Shown here in pieces: positions 1-7,773 of a DNA stretch of 64,000 nt (position 1 is its first letter; each line of letters opens with the position of its first letter). The stretch spans positions 930,001 to 994,000 of the forward strand of contig NZ_CP017111.1 of the NCBI RefSeq assembly GCF_001723605.1, read 5' to 3'. Under the pieces are notes generated by a model that was not told the origin of the DNA, did not search any database, and saw only the letters and a program-made list of their open reading frames with translations. The translations under genes were made by a program, and so were the position numbers. Origin of the DNA: Sulfurospirillum halorespirans DSM 13726. GTDB taxonomy: Bacteria > Campylobacterota > Campylobacteria > Campylobacterales > Sulfurospirillaceae.

Positions 1-920
1 TCTTTTAATAAAAGTAGATCTATTGAGTGATCAATGATATCTATGACTCGGTGTTTATTTTTTTTAAATGCCCATTCATTGGATACAAGTTTTTCTACCT
101 TGACGACTTCGCCCAATATTATTTCAAGTCGTATAAAAATTTTTTTTAATATATTTTTAAATTTATCATCTTGTAAGAGCTCAGCTATCACGTCCGCCAT
201 AATCCGCCCCTTCATTATCGGGTTGCGAAATTCGTGCAAAATATTGCGTAAAAATAGTGCTCTGGCTTCCTTTAGTGTATATAGTTTTTGCATTGTCGCA
301 TTAAATTCGCTGGCGATTTGGCCTATTTCATCATTTGCTTCTATTTTTATCGGTTTAAATTTATCTTTTTCTCCTGTTTCCCTTATCAAATTTTTTAAAT
401 TTCTAAGTTTTAGCAGCTTTCTTAAAACGGCTATAAAAAAAGCCATCATTACACTATTTACTATAAACCAAAGTATCCAAATTCTAGGTGAAGAGAGTTC
501 TTTTAAATTTTCTAAAGGCACCCCGTTCCTAATGATACTACTTCTTGATGGGGCAAGCCCTGCCGCAGCCATAATTTGAGATAGCATTTCAGAATCTACA
601 GAAAAAAATCTAGGCACAAAATAAAGCTTTTTATTGTATCTTATCATATCAGCATATGAATCGCTAAAAATTTTCTCACCGTTTTGCCTAATCTCACTAG
701 GGTTAAGGCTACTGTCTTTAAGTCCGATTTGCTCTAGCTGTTGAGTTATATTGCCATCTTCTTGTCCGCGTATGCGCATACCTAACATAAAGCGCTGGTA
801 AGTAAAGTACTCCGCATCTCTTATTTGTCTATTGGATTCGATAAAAAATGCCGAATTTATTGTAATTAGAGCTACAAAAAAGAAAAATGATATTAATTTG
901 ACTATAGATATACTACCCAT
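1..920 (-). CDS. Sensor histidine kinase, ArsS-like, 3' end beyond the window
   Basis: I translated the minus strand from the ATG at 920 to the window edge and it stays open for about 306 codons. Residues 5-26 and 147-166 are membrane segments flanking a periplasmic sensor of about 120 residues. A HAMP-like linker follows, and then an H-box HEFRNP with the phospho-accepting His at about 229. The catalytic ATPase domain lies outside the window. The start overlaps the end of the response regulator by 8 bp, so the two form a translationally coupled two-component pair. The architecture and H-box surroundings (ILHE...PIMKGRI) resemble the ArsS-type kinases of Campylobacterota. The signal sensed is unknown; a role in controlling the adjacent porin and flavocytochrome genes is inferred from position. 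Confidence 0.85.
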   Translation of the reverse strand, partial: MGSISIVKLISFFFFVALITINSAFFIESNRQIRDAEYFTYQRFMLGMRIRGQEDGNITQQLEQIGLKDSSLNPSEIRQNGEKIFSDSYADMIRYNKKLYFVPRFFSVDSEMLSQIMAAAGLAPSRSSIIRNGVPLENLKELSSPRIWILWFIVNSVMMAFFIAVLRKLLKLRNLKNLIRETGEKDKFKPIKIEANDEIGQIASEFNATMQKLYTLKEARALFLRNILHEFRNPIMKGRIMADVIAELLQDDKFKNILKKIFIRLEIILGEVVKVEKLVSNEWAFKKNKHRVIDIIDHSIDLLLLK

Positions 921-1731
921 TGATAAATTTATACCCTATACCGCGCACAGAGTGAATAAAGCGTGGATTTTGAGGATCATCTCCAATTTTTTGGCGTAGG
1001 CGCCCTATAGCTACATCAATACTTTTTAGTCCACTTTGAAATTTTGACTGACCTAAATGTATCAAAATATCTTCTCTTGGTATAACTATCCCCTCTTTTT
1101 CATAAAGGTAGGTAAAAATATCAAATTCCAATTTTGTTGGTGCTATTTCCTCTTTATTCTTTACAATGATACGTCTTTGTTTATCGACTAAAAAAGTTTT
1201 GGAGTCATTGCTAACCAGTATCCCTCGGCGTAATATGGACCTTAGCCTAAAAGCAAGTTCTATGGGCTCATACGGCTTTGTCACATAATCATCTGCCCCA
1301 AGCTCAAACCCTTTTATCTTATCTAGTGTCTCGGTGCGAGCCGATGATATAATTATAGGTAGCGACAGATAGGTCCGCCTAACATTTTTGCACACTTCAA
1401 GACCGTCCATATCGGGCAAGCCCAGATCAAGTACCAATGCATCGAAGGTACTTTTTTCGTTTAAAATTTTAAGTCCTTCAAGCGGATTTGTGGCTATCGT
1501 TACGCCAATCTCACTTTTTGCCAAAGCATATTTTAAAAGCTCAGCCAGATCAAGATCGTCTTCTATAAGTAAAATTTCTATCATAGTATCGAAGGTATTT
1601 TTTTCGTTTAAAATTTTAAGTCCTTCAAGTGGATTTGTGACTATAGTTATGCCAATCTCACTTTTTGCCAAAGCATATTTTAAAAGCTCAGCCAGATCAA
1701 GATCGTCTTCTATAAGTAAAATTTCTACCAT
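913..1731 (-). CDS. OmpR/PhoB-family response regulator with duplicated N-terminal receiver segment
   Basis: The protein has a receiver domain followed by a winged-helix DNA-binding domain ending in GIGYKFING. The open frame encodes 272 residues, but the first 49 (MVEILLIEDD...) are repeated almost exactly by residues 50-98 (MIEILLIEDD...). Starting at the second ATG (1584) gives a normal 223-residue regulator with the acidic pair at 9-10 and phospho-acceptor Asp at 53. Both ATG codons begin the same sequence, so either could be used. The long form would carry an extra beta1-alpha1-beta2-alpha2 segment in front of a complete receiver, which could interfere with folding or simply be tolerated. 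It is co-transcribed with the sensor kinase at 1-920 and probably acts on the repeats between 1741 and 1884. Confidence 0.9.
   Translation of the reverse strand: MVEILLIEDDLDLAELLKYALAKSEIGITIVTNPLEGLKILNEKNTFDTMIEILLIEDDLDLAELLKYALAKSEIGVTIATNPLEGLKILNEKSTFDALVLDLGLPDMDGLEVCKNVRRTYLSLPIIISSARTETLDKIKGFELGADDYVTKPYEPIELAFRLRSILRRGILVSNDSKTFLVDKQRRIIVKNKEEIAPTKLEFDIFTYLYEKEGIVIPREDILIHLGQSKFQSGLKSIDVAIGRLRQKIGDDPQNPRFIHSVRGIGYKFING
1438..1731 (-). repeat. 147-bp tandem duplication inside the response regulator gene
   Basis: The segments 1438-1584 and 1585-1731 are in-frame tandem copies of 49 codons. They differ at only a handful of bases, clustered in the half nearer 1438/1585, while roughly the last 80 bases including the start codon region match. 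Amino-acid differences are I/V, V/A, N/S and T/A type changes. Confidence 0.9.
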
Positions 1732-1740
1732 ACGTAGTGA

Positions 1741-1884
1741 TTATACCGAAATCTTACCAAATTATAAAAATTTAGAACTAAAAAATATTTTTATGTAATG
1801 TTACCAAAATGTTACCAAACCTTATCATATTCTAAAAATTTATAACTAAAAAAATATTTTTAGAAATGTTGCCAAAATCTTGCC
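1741..1884. promoter_or_regulatory. Tandem 56-bp repeats with 11-bp-spaced TTACC boxes between regulator and porin genes
   Basis: Two imperfect 56-bp repeats lie at 1761-1816 and 1829-1884. Each ends in two TTACC or TTGCC boxes exactly 11 bp apart (1801 and 1812; 1869 and 1880). A third pair precedes them (ATACC near 1743 and TTACC at 1754, also 11 bp apart). OmpR/PhoB-family regulators typically bind direct half-sites spaced 11 bp, so these are candidate sites for the adjacent regulator. They could control both its own operon (minus strand) and the porin operon (plus strand). Confidence 0.55.
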
Positions 1885-2003
1885 GTTTTTAATAAGCCTA
1901 CGCGTTAAAATTATGTTTTTGTTAATAAATCTAAGGAGGATATCAAAAGTTAAGGGGGGAAATTTTTACGTAACGCGGTATTGATCTTTGGCGCTCATAA
2001 TGA

Positions 2004-2022
2004 TAGCCCGGTGCAACGGGCT
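2004..2022 (+). other. GC-rich hairpin in the porin leader
   Basis: AGCCCG and CGGGCT form a 6-bp perfect stem around a short loop, about 80 bp before the porin start. There is no clear U-run after it, so it may be a leader structure rather than a terminator. Nothing else is recognisable between 1885 and 2101. Confidence 0.35.
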
Positions 2023-2101
2023 TCAAAACAAGTGGCATTATTAAACAAACTGAGCTTACGGCTCTCTTGCAAAATGTGCCCAAAAAAAATTAAAAAGGTT
2101 T

Positions 2102-3532
2102 ATGATGTTAACATGTTTTTTGACAAAAGGCAAGTGCAATCTCACTCTTAGTTTCGCTACACTTATGGCTATGGGATTCTGTAGTGTAAATGCTAGCGAT
2201 AGCCTTGCAGAGGCCTTGAAAGCAAGCACGATGAGTGGAACTGTATTTTCATACTATGATATGGATTCAACTGAGTACTTTCCACCAGCTAGCGCAACAA
2301 ATAGAATTCGCCAACATATTGGTGGCATTGGCGCTGAGCTCAGATTTTTGACTGGTTTTTACAATGATTTTAGGGTAGGTCTTACAGCTCAGGGCTTAGC
2401 AAATTTTGCTCCATCAAGTGCTGCAAAAGATTATTTCGCATACGACTGGAATAGCGAAGGTGCAGCATTATCAGAAGCTTATCTCGAATACAAACGTGAC
2501 TTCATTGACCTTAAAATCGGTCGTCAGTACTACAACTCAAAATACACTGGACTCGTACCACCACTTGTTGCTACAAACACAGATGTAGGCTACAAAGAGG
2601 CATTTGAGGGCGTGAGCACTAGGATAAAGCTTGATAGCATCGATACTGTTATTGGTTTGGCTGACTTTTGGAAATTTGCCGGTAGATCAAGGGCTGTAAC
2701 AGGCGTATCCAGCGATGATGGTGCACCAGAATTTAAAGATAAAGTTATCATCGGTGGCTTTGGACCTTTTGCTTATAAATTTGATAACATCTTTAACTCA
2801 TTTGTAACATATAATGGAGTTCCAAGCGTCTCGCTCACGGCTGCTTACGCAAATGTATCGGATCTTGAATATGACAACGTGACAAAGGGTGATATAAACT
2901 TTTACTTTGCAGCAGCTGGCTACAAAACGCCTGCGCTTTTTGAAAATGCAATGGTTGGCATAAACGCTATGTATAAAGGTTCAAGAACAACCGGCACTTT
3001 AAAAGAGAATTATGACTTTGATGGCAACTACTACACAGGCATGGTGGGACTATATAACGCTTATGGCTTTGATTTTGGATACGCATACTCAACTGTTAGC
3101 AAAAATCAAGCTGCACTTCAAGGCATAGGCAACGATTGTGGGGCATTTACAGCCACTCCGATTTATGGTCCATTTTTGTTTATGTCATTTGCGGGTATGG
3201 AGTTACATAAGCTTAGCGTAGGCTACGATCTTAGCAATGTAGGCGTTAAGGGTCTTAGGCTAGATGCTGACTACTGGTATGGCGAGCAGCATAACGGCAG
3301 CAACGTCCGCGCAGGCGGTTTGCATGGTCAAGCACCTGGCACAAGGATAGATGTAGAGGGATGGGATACACAAGTTACCTACAAAGTCCCTGCGGTCAAA
3401 GGCTTAAAGCTATCTGCTATTTATGAAACTATGGATAGAAAACTAAAATACACTAGCGGTGGCTCTGATGGCAAAACGACAGACGAGGAGCTTTGGCTAA
3501 GAGTATCTTATGACTTTGACATATTAAAATAA
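2102..3532 (+). CDS. OprD-family outer-membrane porin
   Basis: The 476-residue protein has a signal peptide of about 31 residues ending VNA before SDSLAEAL. It then shows the alternating beta-strand pattern and the opening DSLAEALKASTMSGTV-type segment of Campylobacterota OprD-like porins, and ends in the beta-strand SYDFDILK. These trimeric or monomeric barrels let small anionic substrates into the periplasm. It lies 22 bp upstream of a Tat-exported flavoprotein reductase and probably in one operon with it, so it may admit that enzyme's substrate. It is paralogous to the porin at 35574-36917 (shared SDTLA/SDSLAEA-, LSEAYVxY/LSEAYLEY- and KVGRQ/KIGRQ-type blocks). Two ATG codons are adjacent (2102 and 2105) and either could start translation. 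Confidence 0.9.
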   Translation: MMLTCFLTKGKCNLTLSFATLMAMGFCSVNASDSLAEALKASTMSGTVFSYYDMDSTEYFPPASATNRIRQHIGGIGAELRFLTGFYNDFRVGLTAQGLANFAPSSAAKDYFAYDWNSEGAALSEAYLEYKRDFIDLKIGRQYYNSKYTGLVPPLVATNTDVGYKEAFEGVSTRIKLDSIDTVIGLADFWKFAGRSRAVTGVSSDDGAPEFKDKVIIGGFGPFAYKFDNIFNSFVTYNGVPSVSLTAAYANVSDLEYDNVTKGDINFYFAAAGYKTPALFENAMVGINAMYKGSRTTGTLKENYDFDGNYYTGMVGLYNAYGFDFGYAYSTVSKNQAALQGIGNDCGAFTATPIYGPFLFMSFAGMELHKLSVGYDLSNVGVKGLRLDADYWYGEQHNGSNVRAGGLHGQAPGTRIDVEGWDTQVTYKVPAVKGLKLSAIYETMDRKLKYTSGGSDGKTTDEELWLRVSYDFDILK

Positions 3533-3554
3533 AATTTTAAGAAAGGAGTATAAA

Positions 3555-5318
3555 ATGATAGAAAAAAATGAATTACCACGCCGCACGTTTTTTAAACGTA
3601 GTGGTGTGCTCACACTTGGTTCGGTTGCAGCCGGATCGGCACTGCTAACAGGCTGTGAAAACCCAGACAACCACCTTATCCCTCCAAAAAAGGAGGTCTC
3701 AAAAGGACCTGAGGTGCCAAAGTGGCTAGGTGTTGAGCCACAAATTTCAGAAAAAGAGATCAAAGGGACACTTGATACTGATGTGCTTATCATCGGTGCT
3801 GGCGCCTCTGGGCTCCATGCTGCGCGCGCTGCTAGTGAAAAAGGTGCAAGAGTCATCGTGATAGAAAAAGCTGGTCGATTTCAGGTTAGAAGCGGTCAGT
3901 ACGGCACTCTTGGAAATAAATATCAAAGACAGGTTGGTATAACATATGATAAGCATGAAGCCATAAACGAGCATTTAAAACAGATGGGATACCGCGCCGA
4001 TCAACGTGTATGGAACTATTGGGCGGATCACAGCGGCGAGGACTTTGACTGGATGATAGACCTTGCACCTGCGGTGCATTTTATGTTTGAAACTGATACG
4101 CAGCTTGATAGAAATAAGATAAATTTGATGCTCATGCACTATCCACTCCCGGCTGCATACGATCGAAGCAAAGAAAATAGTCCAACTTATCCAACCGTTA
4201 TGACATTTTTGCCTAGTCAAGAGCCAATGATGGAGCTAGTTTATAAAAAGTCTATAGAGCAAGGCACAAAGTATATCTTTAAAACTCGCGCACAAAAACT
4301 GCTTCGTGATAAAACCACTGGCAAAATGCAAGGAGTAATCGCACAAGATATGGCTGATGGCTCATATATCAAGATAAATGCTAAATCGGTAATTTTAGCC
4401 TCAGGCGATTATATGAATGACCATGAGATGGTAAAAACGTTTGTACCGTATGTGGCAAATTTCTTCTGTCCATTTCCAAACGTGGATTACAAAAACCACC
4501 CAACAAACACAGGAGACGGACACAAGCTAGGCTCATGGATAGGTGCAAAGCTAGAAGACGGACCGCACGCACCAGTTGCTCACACTCTTGGCGGACCACT
4601 TGGTGTTGATGCGTTTTTGCTTACGAATGCAAAGGGAGAACGCTTTACAAATGAAGATATAAGCGGACAGCAAGTTACCCAGCCAATCTCTCGTCAGCCA
4701 GGAGGCTTTGGCTGGCAGGTGTTTGACGCTAAATTTCCAGAGCAAGTTGGGTTTATGGGCGTATCGCACGGTAGTGTAAATCACTGTGTAGCACCAGAGG
4801 ATAATCCAAAACTTCCACCTGACTGCCAGTGGGCGATAGGCAAAACATCGTATATATCGGTAAAAGATCTTGAAGAGATGCCTGATGTCGTAAAAGCAAA
4901 CAGCATAGAAGAGCTTGCTAATATGCTCTATCCTGATAACAAAAAGGCACAAATGCAGTTTTTAGCGACTACAAAACGCTATAACGAGCTATGCGACAAG
5001 GGTCATGATGATGATTTTGGCAAGACTGCCAAGAGAATGTTCCCAGTTCGCCACGCGCCGTTTTATGCTGGCAAGATGGGTGTGGGTGCAAGCCTAGTTG
5101 TCATGGGTGGTTTTACTGTTGAACCAAGTACCGCAAATGTACTCGATACTGACTATAACGAAATTGCAGGACTTTATGCCTGCGGCAATGTTATGGGTGG
5201 ACGCTTTTTGGGCGATTATCCAGTAGTTTTAGCTGGTACTAGCCATGCAACATGCCTATGCTACGGACGCTTAGCAGGCTATCAGGCTGCGGCAAACGCA
5301 AAAGGAAAAAGAGCATGA
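3555..5318 (+). CDS. Tat-exported fumarate-reductase-like flavoprotein (flavocytochrome c type)
   Basis: This 587-residue protein starts with a twin-arginine signal (RRTFFK at 9-14) followed by a hydrophobic stretch and Cys34 in LLTGC, so it could be a Tat lipoprotein. From residue 75 it has an FAD-binding Rossmann motif GAGASG (80-85). The C-terminal GGF...LDTDYNEIAGLYACGN...GR.AG signature is typical of the FAD-binding-2 superfamily (fumarate, urocanate and acrylate reductases, KsdD). The NAKGERFTNED block matches the active-site loop region of fumarate-reductase-like enzymes. It has no haem motif of its own; electrons should come from the pentahaem protein whose start overlaps its stop codon by 4 bp. 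The substrate cannot be told from sequence. A Shine-Dalgarno sequence AGGAG precedes the start. Confidence 0.9.
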   Translation: MIEKNELPRRTFFKRSGVLTLGSVAAGSALLTGCENPDNHLIPPKKEVSKGPEVPKWLGVEPQISEKEIKGTLDTDVLIIGAGASGLHAARAASEKGARVIVIEKAGRFQVRSGQYGTLGNKYQRQVGITYDKHEAINEHLKQMGYRADQRVWNYWADHSGEDFDWMIDLAPAVHFMFETDTQLDRNKINLMLMHYPLPAAYDRSKENSPTYPTVMTFLPSQEPMMELVYKKSIEQGTKYIFKTRAQKLLRDKTTGKMQGVIAQDMADGSYIKINAKSVILASGDYMNDHEMVKTFVPYVANFFCPFPNVDYKNHPTNTGDGHKLGSWIGAKLEDGPHAPVAHTLGGPLGVDAFLLTNAKGERFTNEDISGQQVTQPISRQPGGFGWQVFDAKFPEQVGFMGVSHGSVNHCVAPEDNPKLPPDCQWAIGKTSYISVKDLEEMPDVVKANSIEELANMLYPDNKKAQMQFLATTKRYNELCDKGHDDDFGKTAKRMFPVRHAPFYAGKMGVGASLVVMGGFTVEPSTANVLDTDYNEIAGLYACGNVMGGRFLGDYPVVLAGTSHATCLCYGRLAGYQAAANAKGKRA

Positions 5319-5845
5319 GTGAGAAAAGAATATATATATTAATAGGACTAGTAGTAGTAGCTGCTATCGTGGGGTTTTTTGCGTTTCATCAGGTAGAAAA
5401 AGCTAGCCACAAAGCTGGATTTTGTATCATGTGCCACAACATGCAGCCAGAGTACGACTCTTTTGTAAAGGGAGATATGCTTGCCAAAAAGCATAATGAC
5501 GCAAATGTAACATGTCATGGTTGTCACGTTCCAACTATAGGAGAGCAACTAAATGAGCTTAAGATGTATGCAACTGGCAACTTTGAGATCCCAACACCAC
5601 AAAGAGGCTTTACAAACGAGCAGTGCACAGGCTGTCATAAGGTAGATGAGATCAGGAAAAAGACCTCACACTATGGTAAGTCTAACCCACACGAAGGCGC
5701 TCATAACAAAGACAATGAAATGCTACAATGTCAGTCATGTCATGCCGTACATCATCCGCAAAAGTTAAACACTTGCACGTCTTGCCACCCGATAGACTGG
5801 AAAGTAAATAGTAGCTGGAAGATGCATTTGCTAGATAAAAAATAA
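5315..5845 (+). CDS. Membrane-anchored pentahaem NapC/NirT-like cytochrome c
   Basis: The ATG at 5315 overlaps the flavoprotein stop (ATGA) and gives 176 residues. Residues 5-24 form a single membrane anchor. Five CxxCH motifs follow at 37-41, 67-71, 104-108, 139-143 and 154-158, so the domain faces the periplasm. NapC/NrfH proteins usually carry four haems; five is seen in NapC-type partners of some periplasmic reductases. The likely role is oxidising menaquinol and passing electrons to the flavoprotein encoded just upstream. An in-frame upstream start at 5252 is possible but would overlap the flavoprotein gene by 67 bp and has no supporting ribosome site. Confidence 0.9.
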   Translation: MSEKRIYILIGLVVVAAIVGFFAFHQVEKASHKAGFCIMCHNMQPEYDSFVKGDMLAKKHNDANVTCHGCHVPTIGEQLNELKMYATGNFEIPTPQRGFTNEQCTGCHKVDEIRKKTSHYGKSNPHEGAHNKDNEMLQCQSCHAVHHPQKLNTCTSCHPIDWKVNSSWKMHLLDKK

Positions 5846-5850
5846 TCTCT

Positions 5851-5884
5851 AATCCGCCTTGCTTAGGGCGGATTTATCTCTTTT
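5851..5884 (+). terminator. Rho-independent terminator after the cytochrome gene
   Basis: AATCCGCC (5851-5858) pairs with GGCGGATT (5867-5874) across an 8-base loop. The stem is followed by a T-rich tail TATCTCTTTT. It lies just downstream of the stop at 5845 and closes the porin-flavocytochrome operon. Confidence 0.8.
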
Positions 5885-5910
5885 GCAAATATAAATTTAC
5901 ATTCAAGTTA

Positions 5911-5940
5911 GGTTAAAAACTTCTAAAGGAGTTTTTAACC
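5911..5940. repeat. Perfect 11-bp inverted repeat
   Basis: GGTTAAAAACT (5911-5921) and AGTTTTTAACC (5930-5940) form a perfect stem with an 8-base loop, followed by TTTATACTT. It could be a second terminator, working in either direction. It lies near the point where foreign-looking sequence gives way to palindrome-bearing DNA. Confidence 0.6.
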
Positions 5941-6083
5941 TTTATACTTCAAAAAATAGGGGGGCTGGGCTAAACTTTTAACCATCATAGTTTACATGTA
6001 AAACATTCTGCAAGTGTAGTTTTCTTTTCTGCAAAATTTCTGACGTAGCGTTCACAAGCGTTTTACATGTAAAAGTTTCATGA

Positions 6084-6190
6084 TGTCCTAAAGAGGAAAC
6101 TGATCTGGCTACACTTATTAGGACACAGAAATGATAAGATTTCTACATAATAAAAGAGGATTAATAAGATGGTCAACAAAGGTCAGAAAT
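6084..6190 (+). mobile_element. Left-end fragment of an IS3-like insertion sequence
   Basis: TGTCCTAA (6084-6091) and TTAGGACA (6118-6125) are inverted copies bounding a short leader. About 45 bp further, an ATG at 6169 opens a 16-codon frame MVNKGQKYTQEFKKFN. Its KYTQEFK core resembles the start of IS3-family OrfA transposases. The frame then runs into the resolvase fragment and stops. I read this as the truncated left end of an IS element; the family assignment rests on a very short match. Confidence 0.4.
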
Positions 6191-6544
6191 ATACTCAAGA
6201 GTTTAAAAAGTTTAATTGATCTTGTGGCACATTTAAGCTCAAAGAATATCCATTTCAAAAGCTTAACGGACTCCATTGACACATCAACACTAAGCGGAAG
6301 ATTCTTTTTTCATGTCATTGCATCTTTAGCTCAAATGGAAAGAGAACTCATTGTTGAGCGAACGAAAGCTGGACTTGCTGCTGCAAAAAAACTGGGAAGA
6401 GTTGGTGGAAGAAAAAGAAGTATGACAGATAGCAAACTTGCAAATGCTAAAAAATTATTAGCAGCTGGAGCGCTTCCAAAAGATGTAGCAAAGGATCTAG
6501 GGGTTTCAATTGCTACACTCTACAGGTGGATCCCTGCAAGGTAA
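6190..6544 (+). pseudogene. Truncated Tn3-type serine resolvase, N-terminus missing
   Basis: Translation from about 6190 gives SLKSLIDLVAHL, then the conserved block SLTDSIDTSTLSGRFFFHV and IASLAQMERELIVERTKAGL. A C-terminal helix-turn-helix follows (KDVAKDLGVSIATLYRW). This matches the rear two thirds of a Tn3-family resolvase/invertase of about 185 residues. The catalytic Ser and the first 65-70 residues are absent because sequence resembling an IS3 transposase start is joined in front. An open frame can be read from 6131, but its first 20 residues do not belong to a resolvase. The gene ends 6 bp before a 38-bp terminal repeat, the normal place for a resolvase at the edge of a Tn3-family transposon. 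Confidence 0.8.
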
Positions 6545-6549
6545 TTTCT

Positions 6550-6587
6550 CTTAACGTACTATATATTCCGTTTTCTCAGGGGACCCC
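6550..6587 (-). mobile_element. 38-bp terminal inverted repeat of a Tn3-family transposon
   Basis: Read on the minus strand the segment begins GGGGTCCCCTGAGAAAACG and ends TACGTTAAG, exactly 38 bp long. This has the standard Tn3/Tn21 terminal repeat form (GGGGTC...GAAAACGGAA...TAAG). The outside base is at 6587, so transposon DNA lies to the left. It inserted 12 bp downstream of the lrgB stop codon. The adjacent outside bases start a TTACATGTAA palindrome. No matching repeat is seen elsewhere in the window, so the partner end is off the left edge or lost. Confidence 0.75.
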
Positions 6588-6599
6588 TTACATGTAAAG

Positions 6600-7310
6600 C
6601 TACAAAAACCCAATCACAATTGGCAATAAAACGGCGATAAACACCCCAATCAACCCCATCGCTAAGGCTGAAAATGCCGCGGCATTTTCGCTGATCTCGA
6701 AGGCTCGGGCTGTGCCTACGGCGTGTGAGATGAGTCCGAGGGCGAAGCCTTTGGCGGCGTCGTGTTTGATCTTTAGGAGTTTAAAAATGAACGTACCAAA
6801 GAGTGCTCCCAAAAGTCCTGTGATGACGACAAATCCGATGGCTAAAGCGGCATTGGCGCCAATGTCATGCGCGGTGATAAGCGTAATGGGCGCCGTGACC
6901 GACTTGGTGGTCATCGAGAGCATCGTGATCTTAGAAGCGCCAAAGAGCCATAAAATGGCAACAGCGCTGAGAATGGTAAAGATGCCGCCAAAAGCGAGCG
7001 TGATGAGAATGGGCAGAAAATAGGACTGAATCAATTTGAGATTTTTATACAACGGAAGCGCTAAGGCAACCGTGGCAGGTCCTAGAAAAAAGTGCAAAAT
7101 GCTGACCGACTCAAAATACTGTTTGTAAGGAATTTGCGCCACGATAAGAATGGGAAGCATGATGACATACGCGATAACAATGGGTTGCAATAGCGCGTGT
7201 TTACCTGTTTTTTCGTAAATAATAATCCCGATTTTATAAGCACTTAGGGTGATAATAATCCAGCTTAGAGGCGTATTCATCACATAAGCGATCAGTGCGT
7301 CAACGTTCAT
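6600..7310 (-). CDS. lrgB: LrgB/CidB-family membrane protein
   Basis: This 236-residue, very hydrophobic protein has six or more membrane segments. It carries the family block APITLITAHDIG...AIGFVVITGLLGA...GFALGLISHAVGTARAFE. LrgB partners LrgA in modulating murein hydrolase export or autolysis; in several bacteria and plants the pair also transports glycolate or pyruvate-like acids. Its start overlaps lrgA by 4 bp, giving an lrgA-lrgB operon on the minus strand. Its 3' end abuts the scar of a Tn3-type insertion but the reading frame is complete. Confidence 0.9.
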   Translation of the reverse strand: MNVDALIAYVMNTPLSWIIITLSAYKIGIIIYEKTGKHALLQPIVIAYVIMLPILIVAQIPYKQYFESVSILHFFLGPATVALALPLYKNLKLIQSYFLPILITLAFGGIFTILSAVAILWLFGASKITMLSMTTKSVTAPITLITAHDIGANAALAIGFVVITGLLGALFGTFIFKLLKIKHDAAKGFALGLISHAVGTARAFEISENAAAFSALAMGLIGVFIAVLLPIVIGFL

Positions 7311-7654
7311 TTTCTCTCCTTGCGCGAGATCAACACATCCATGAGTTTGACACTAAACGCGAGGGCTAAAAAGGTTCCCACGATCAAGGACGCAAGAATG
7401 GCAAAAAGCTCGTTTGAGATCGTCTCAAATTGGGTGATGATGCCTGCGGCGGCAGGAATAATGAAAAGGGGCAAATAGCGCAGTAGCCAAAACACCGAGC
7501 TATCAAGGGCTGGAAAACTCCCTTTTCGGAGCATCAAAAAGAGCAAAAGCAAGACCATACCGATGATGGCTCCTGGGATTTTGAGCATAAACAGTTTACT
7601 GATGCACTCTCCGACAAATTGGAAGAGTAAAAGGGTCAAGATACCGTGTAGCAT
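7307..7654 (-). CDS. lrgA: LrgA/CidA-family holin-like protein
   Basis: The protein has 115 residues and four predicted membrane helices with a basic tail (SRKERK). It contains the characteristic KIPGAIIGMVLLLLFL segment of the LrgA/CidA family. It is the first gene of a two-gene operon with lrgB and overlaps it by 4 bp. The family has holin-like topology and affects cell lysis or small-acid transport. The 119 bp between this gene and the TPR gene end at 7774 show no other gene. Confidence 0.9.
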   Translation of the reverse strand: MLHGILTLLLFQFVGECISKLFMLKIPGAIIGMVLLLLFLMLRKGSFPALDSSVFWLLRYLPLFIIPAAAGIITQFETISNELFAILASLIVGTFLALAFSVKLMDVLISRKERK

Positions 7655-7773
7655 AGTTTTCCTAAAGTTTTAAATTAGACAAAAAGTCTATTATACAGAA
7701 TTTAATTTCGATATAAATCGTTTAGAGAACACATTGAAACCACCACACACACGAAAGCAATGAAAGCGTGAAT

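Noticed and set aside
34-579. A 181-codon plus-strand open frame at the window start
   Set aside because: It is opposite the sensor kinase, whose membrane helices, HAMP linker and H-box are clear on the minus strand; the plus-strand translation has no recognisable features.
1388-1798. A plus-strand frame with an internal repeat (SSARSRSSSISKIS twice)
   Set aside because: It is the antisense of the duplicated response regulator, and the repeat is explained by the tandem duplication.
6550-6587. A terminator hairpin in the GGGGACCCC stretch
   Set aside because: The short GGGG/CCCC pairing is part of the 38-bp Tn3-type terminal repeat, and the flanks do not look like a terminator.
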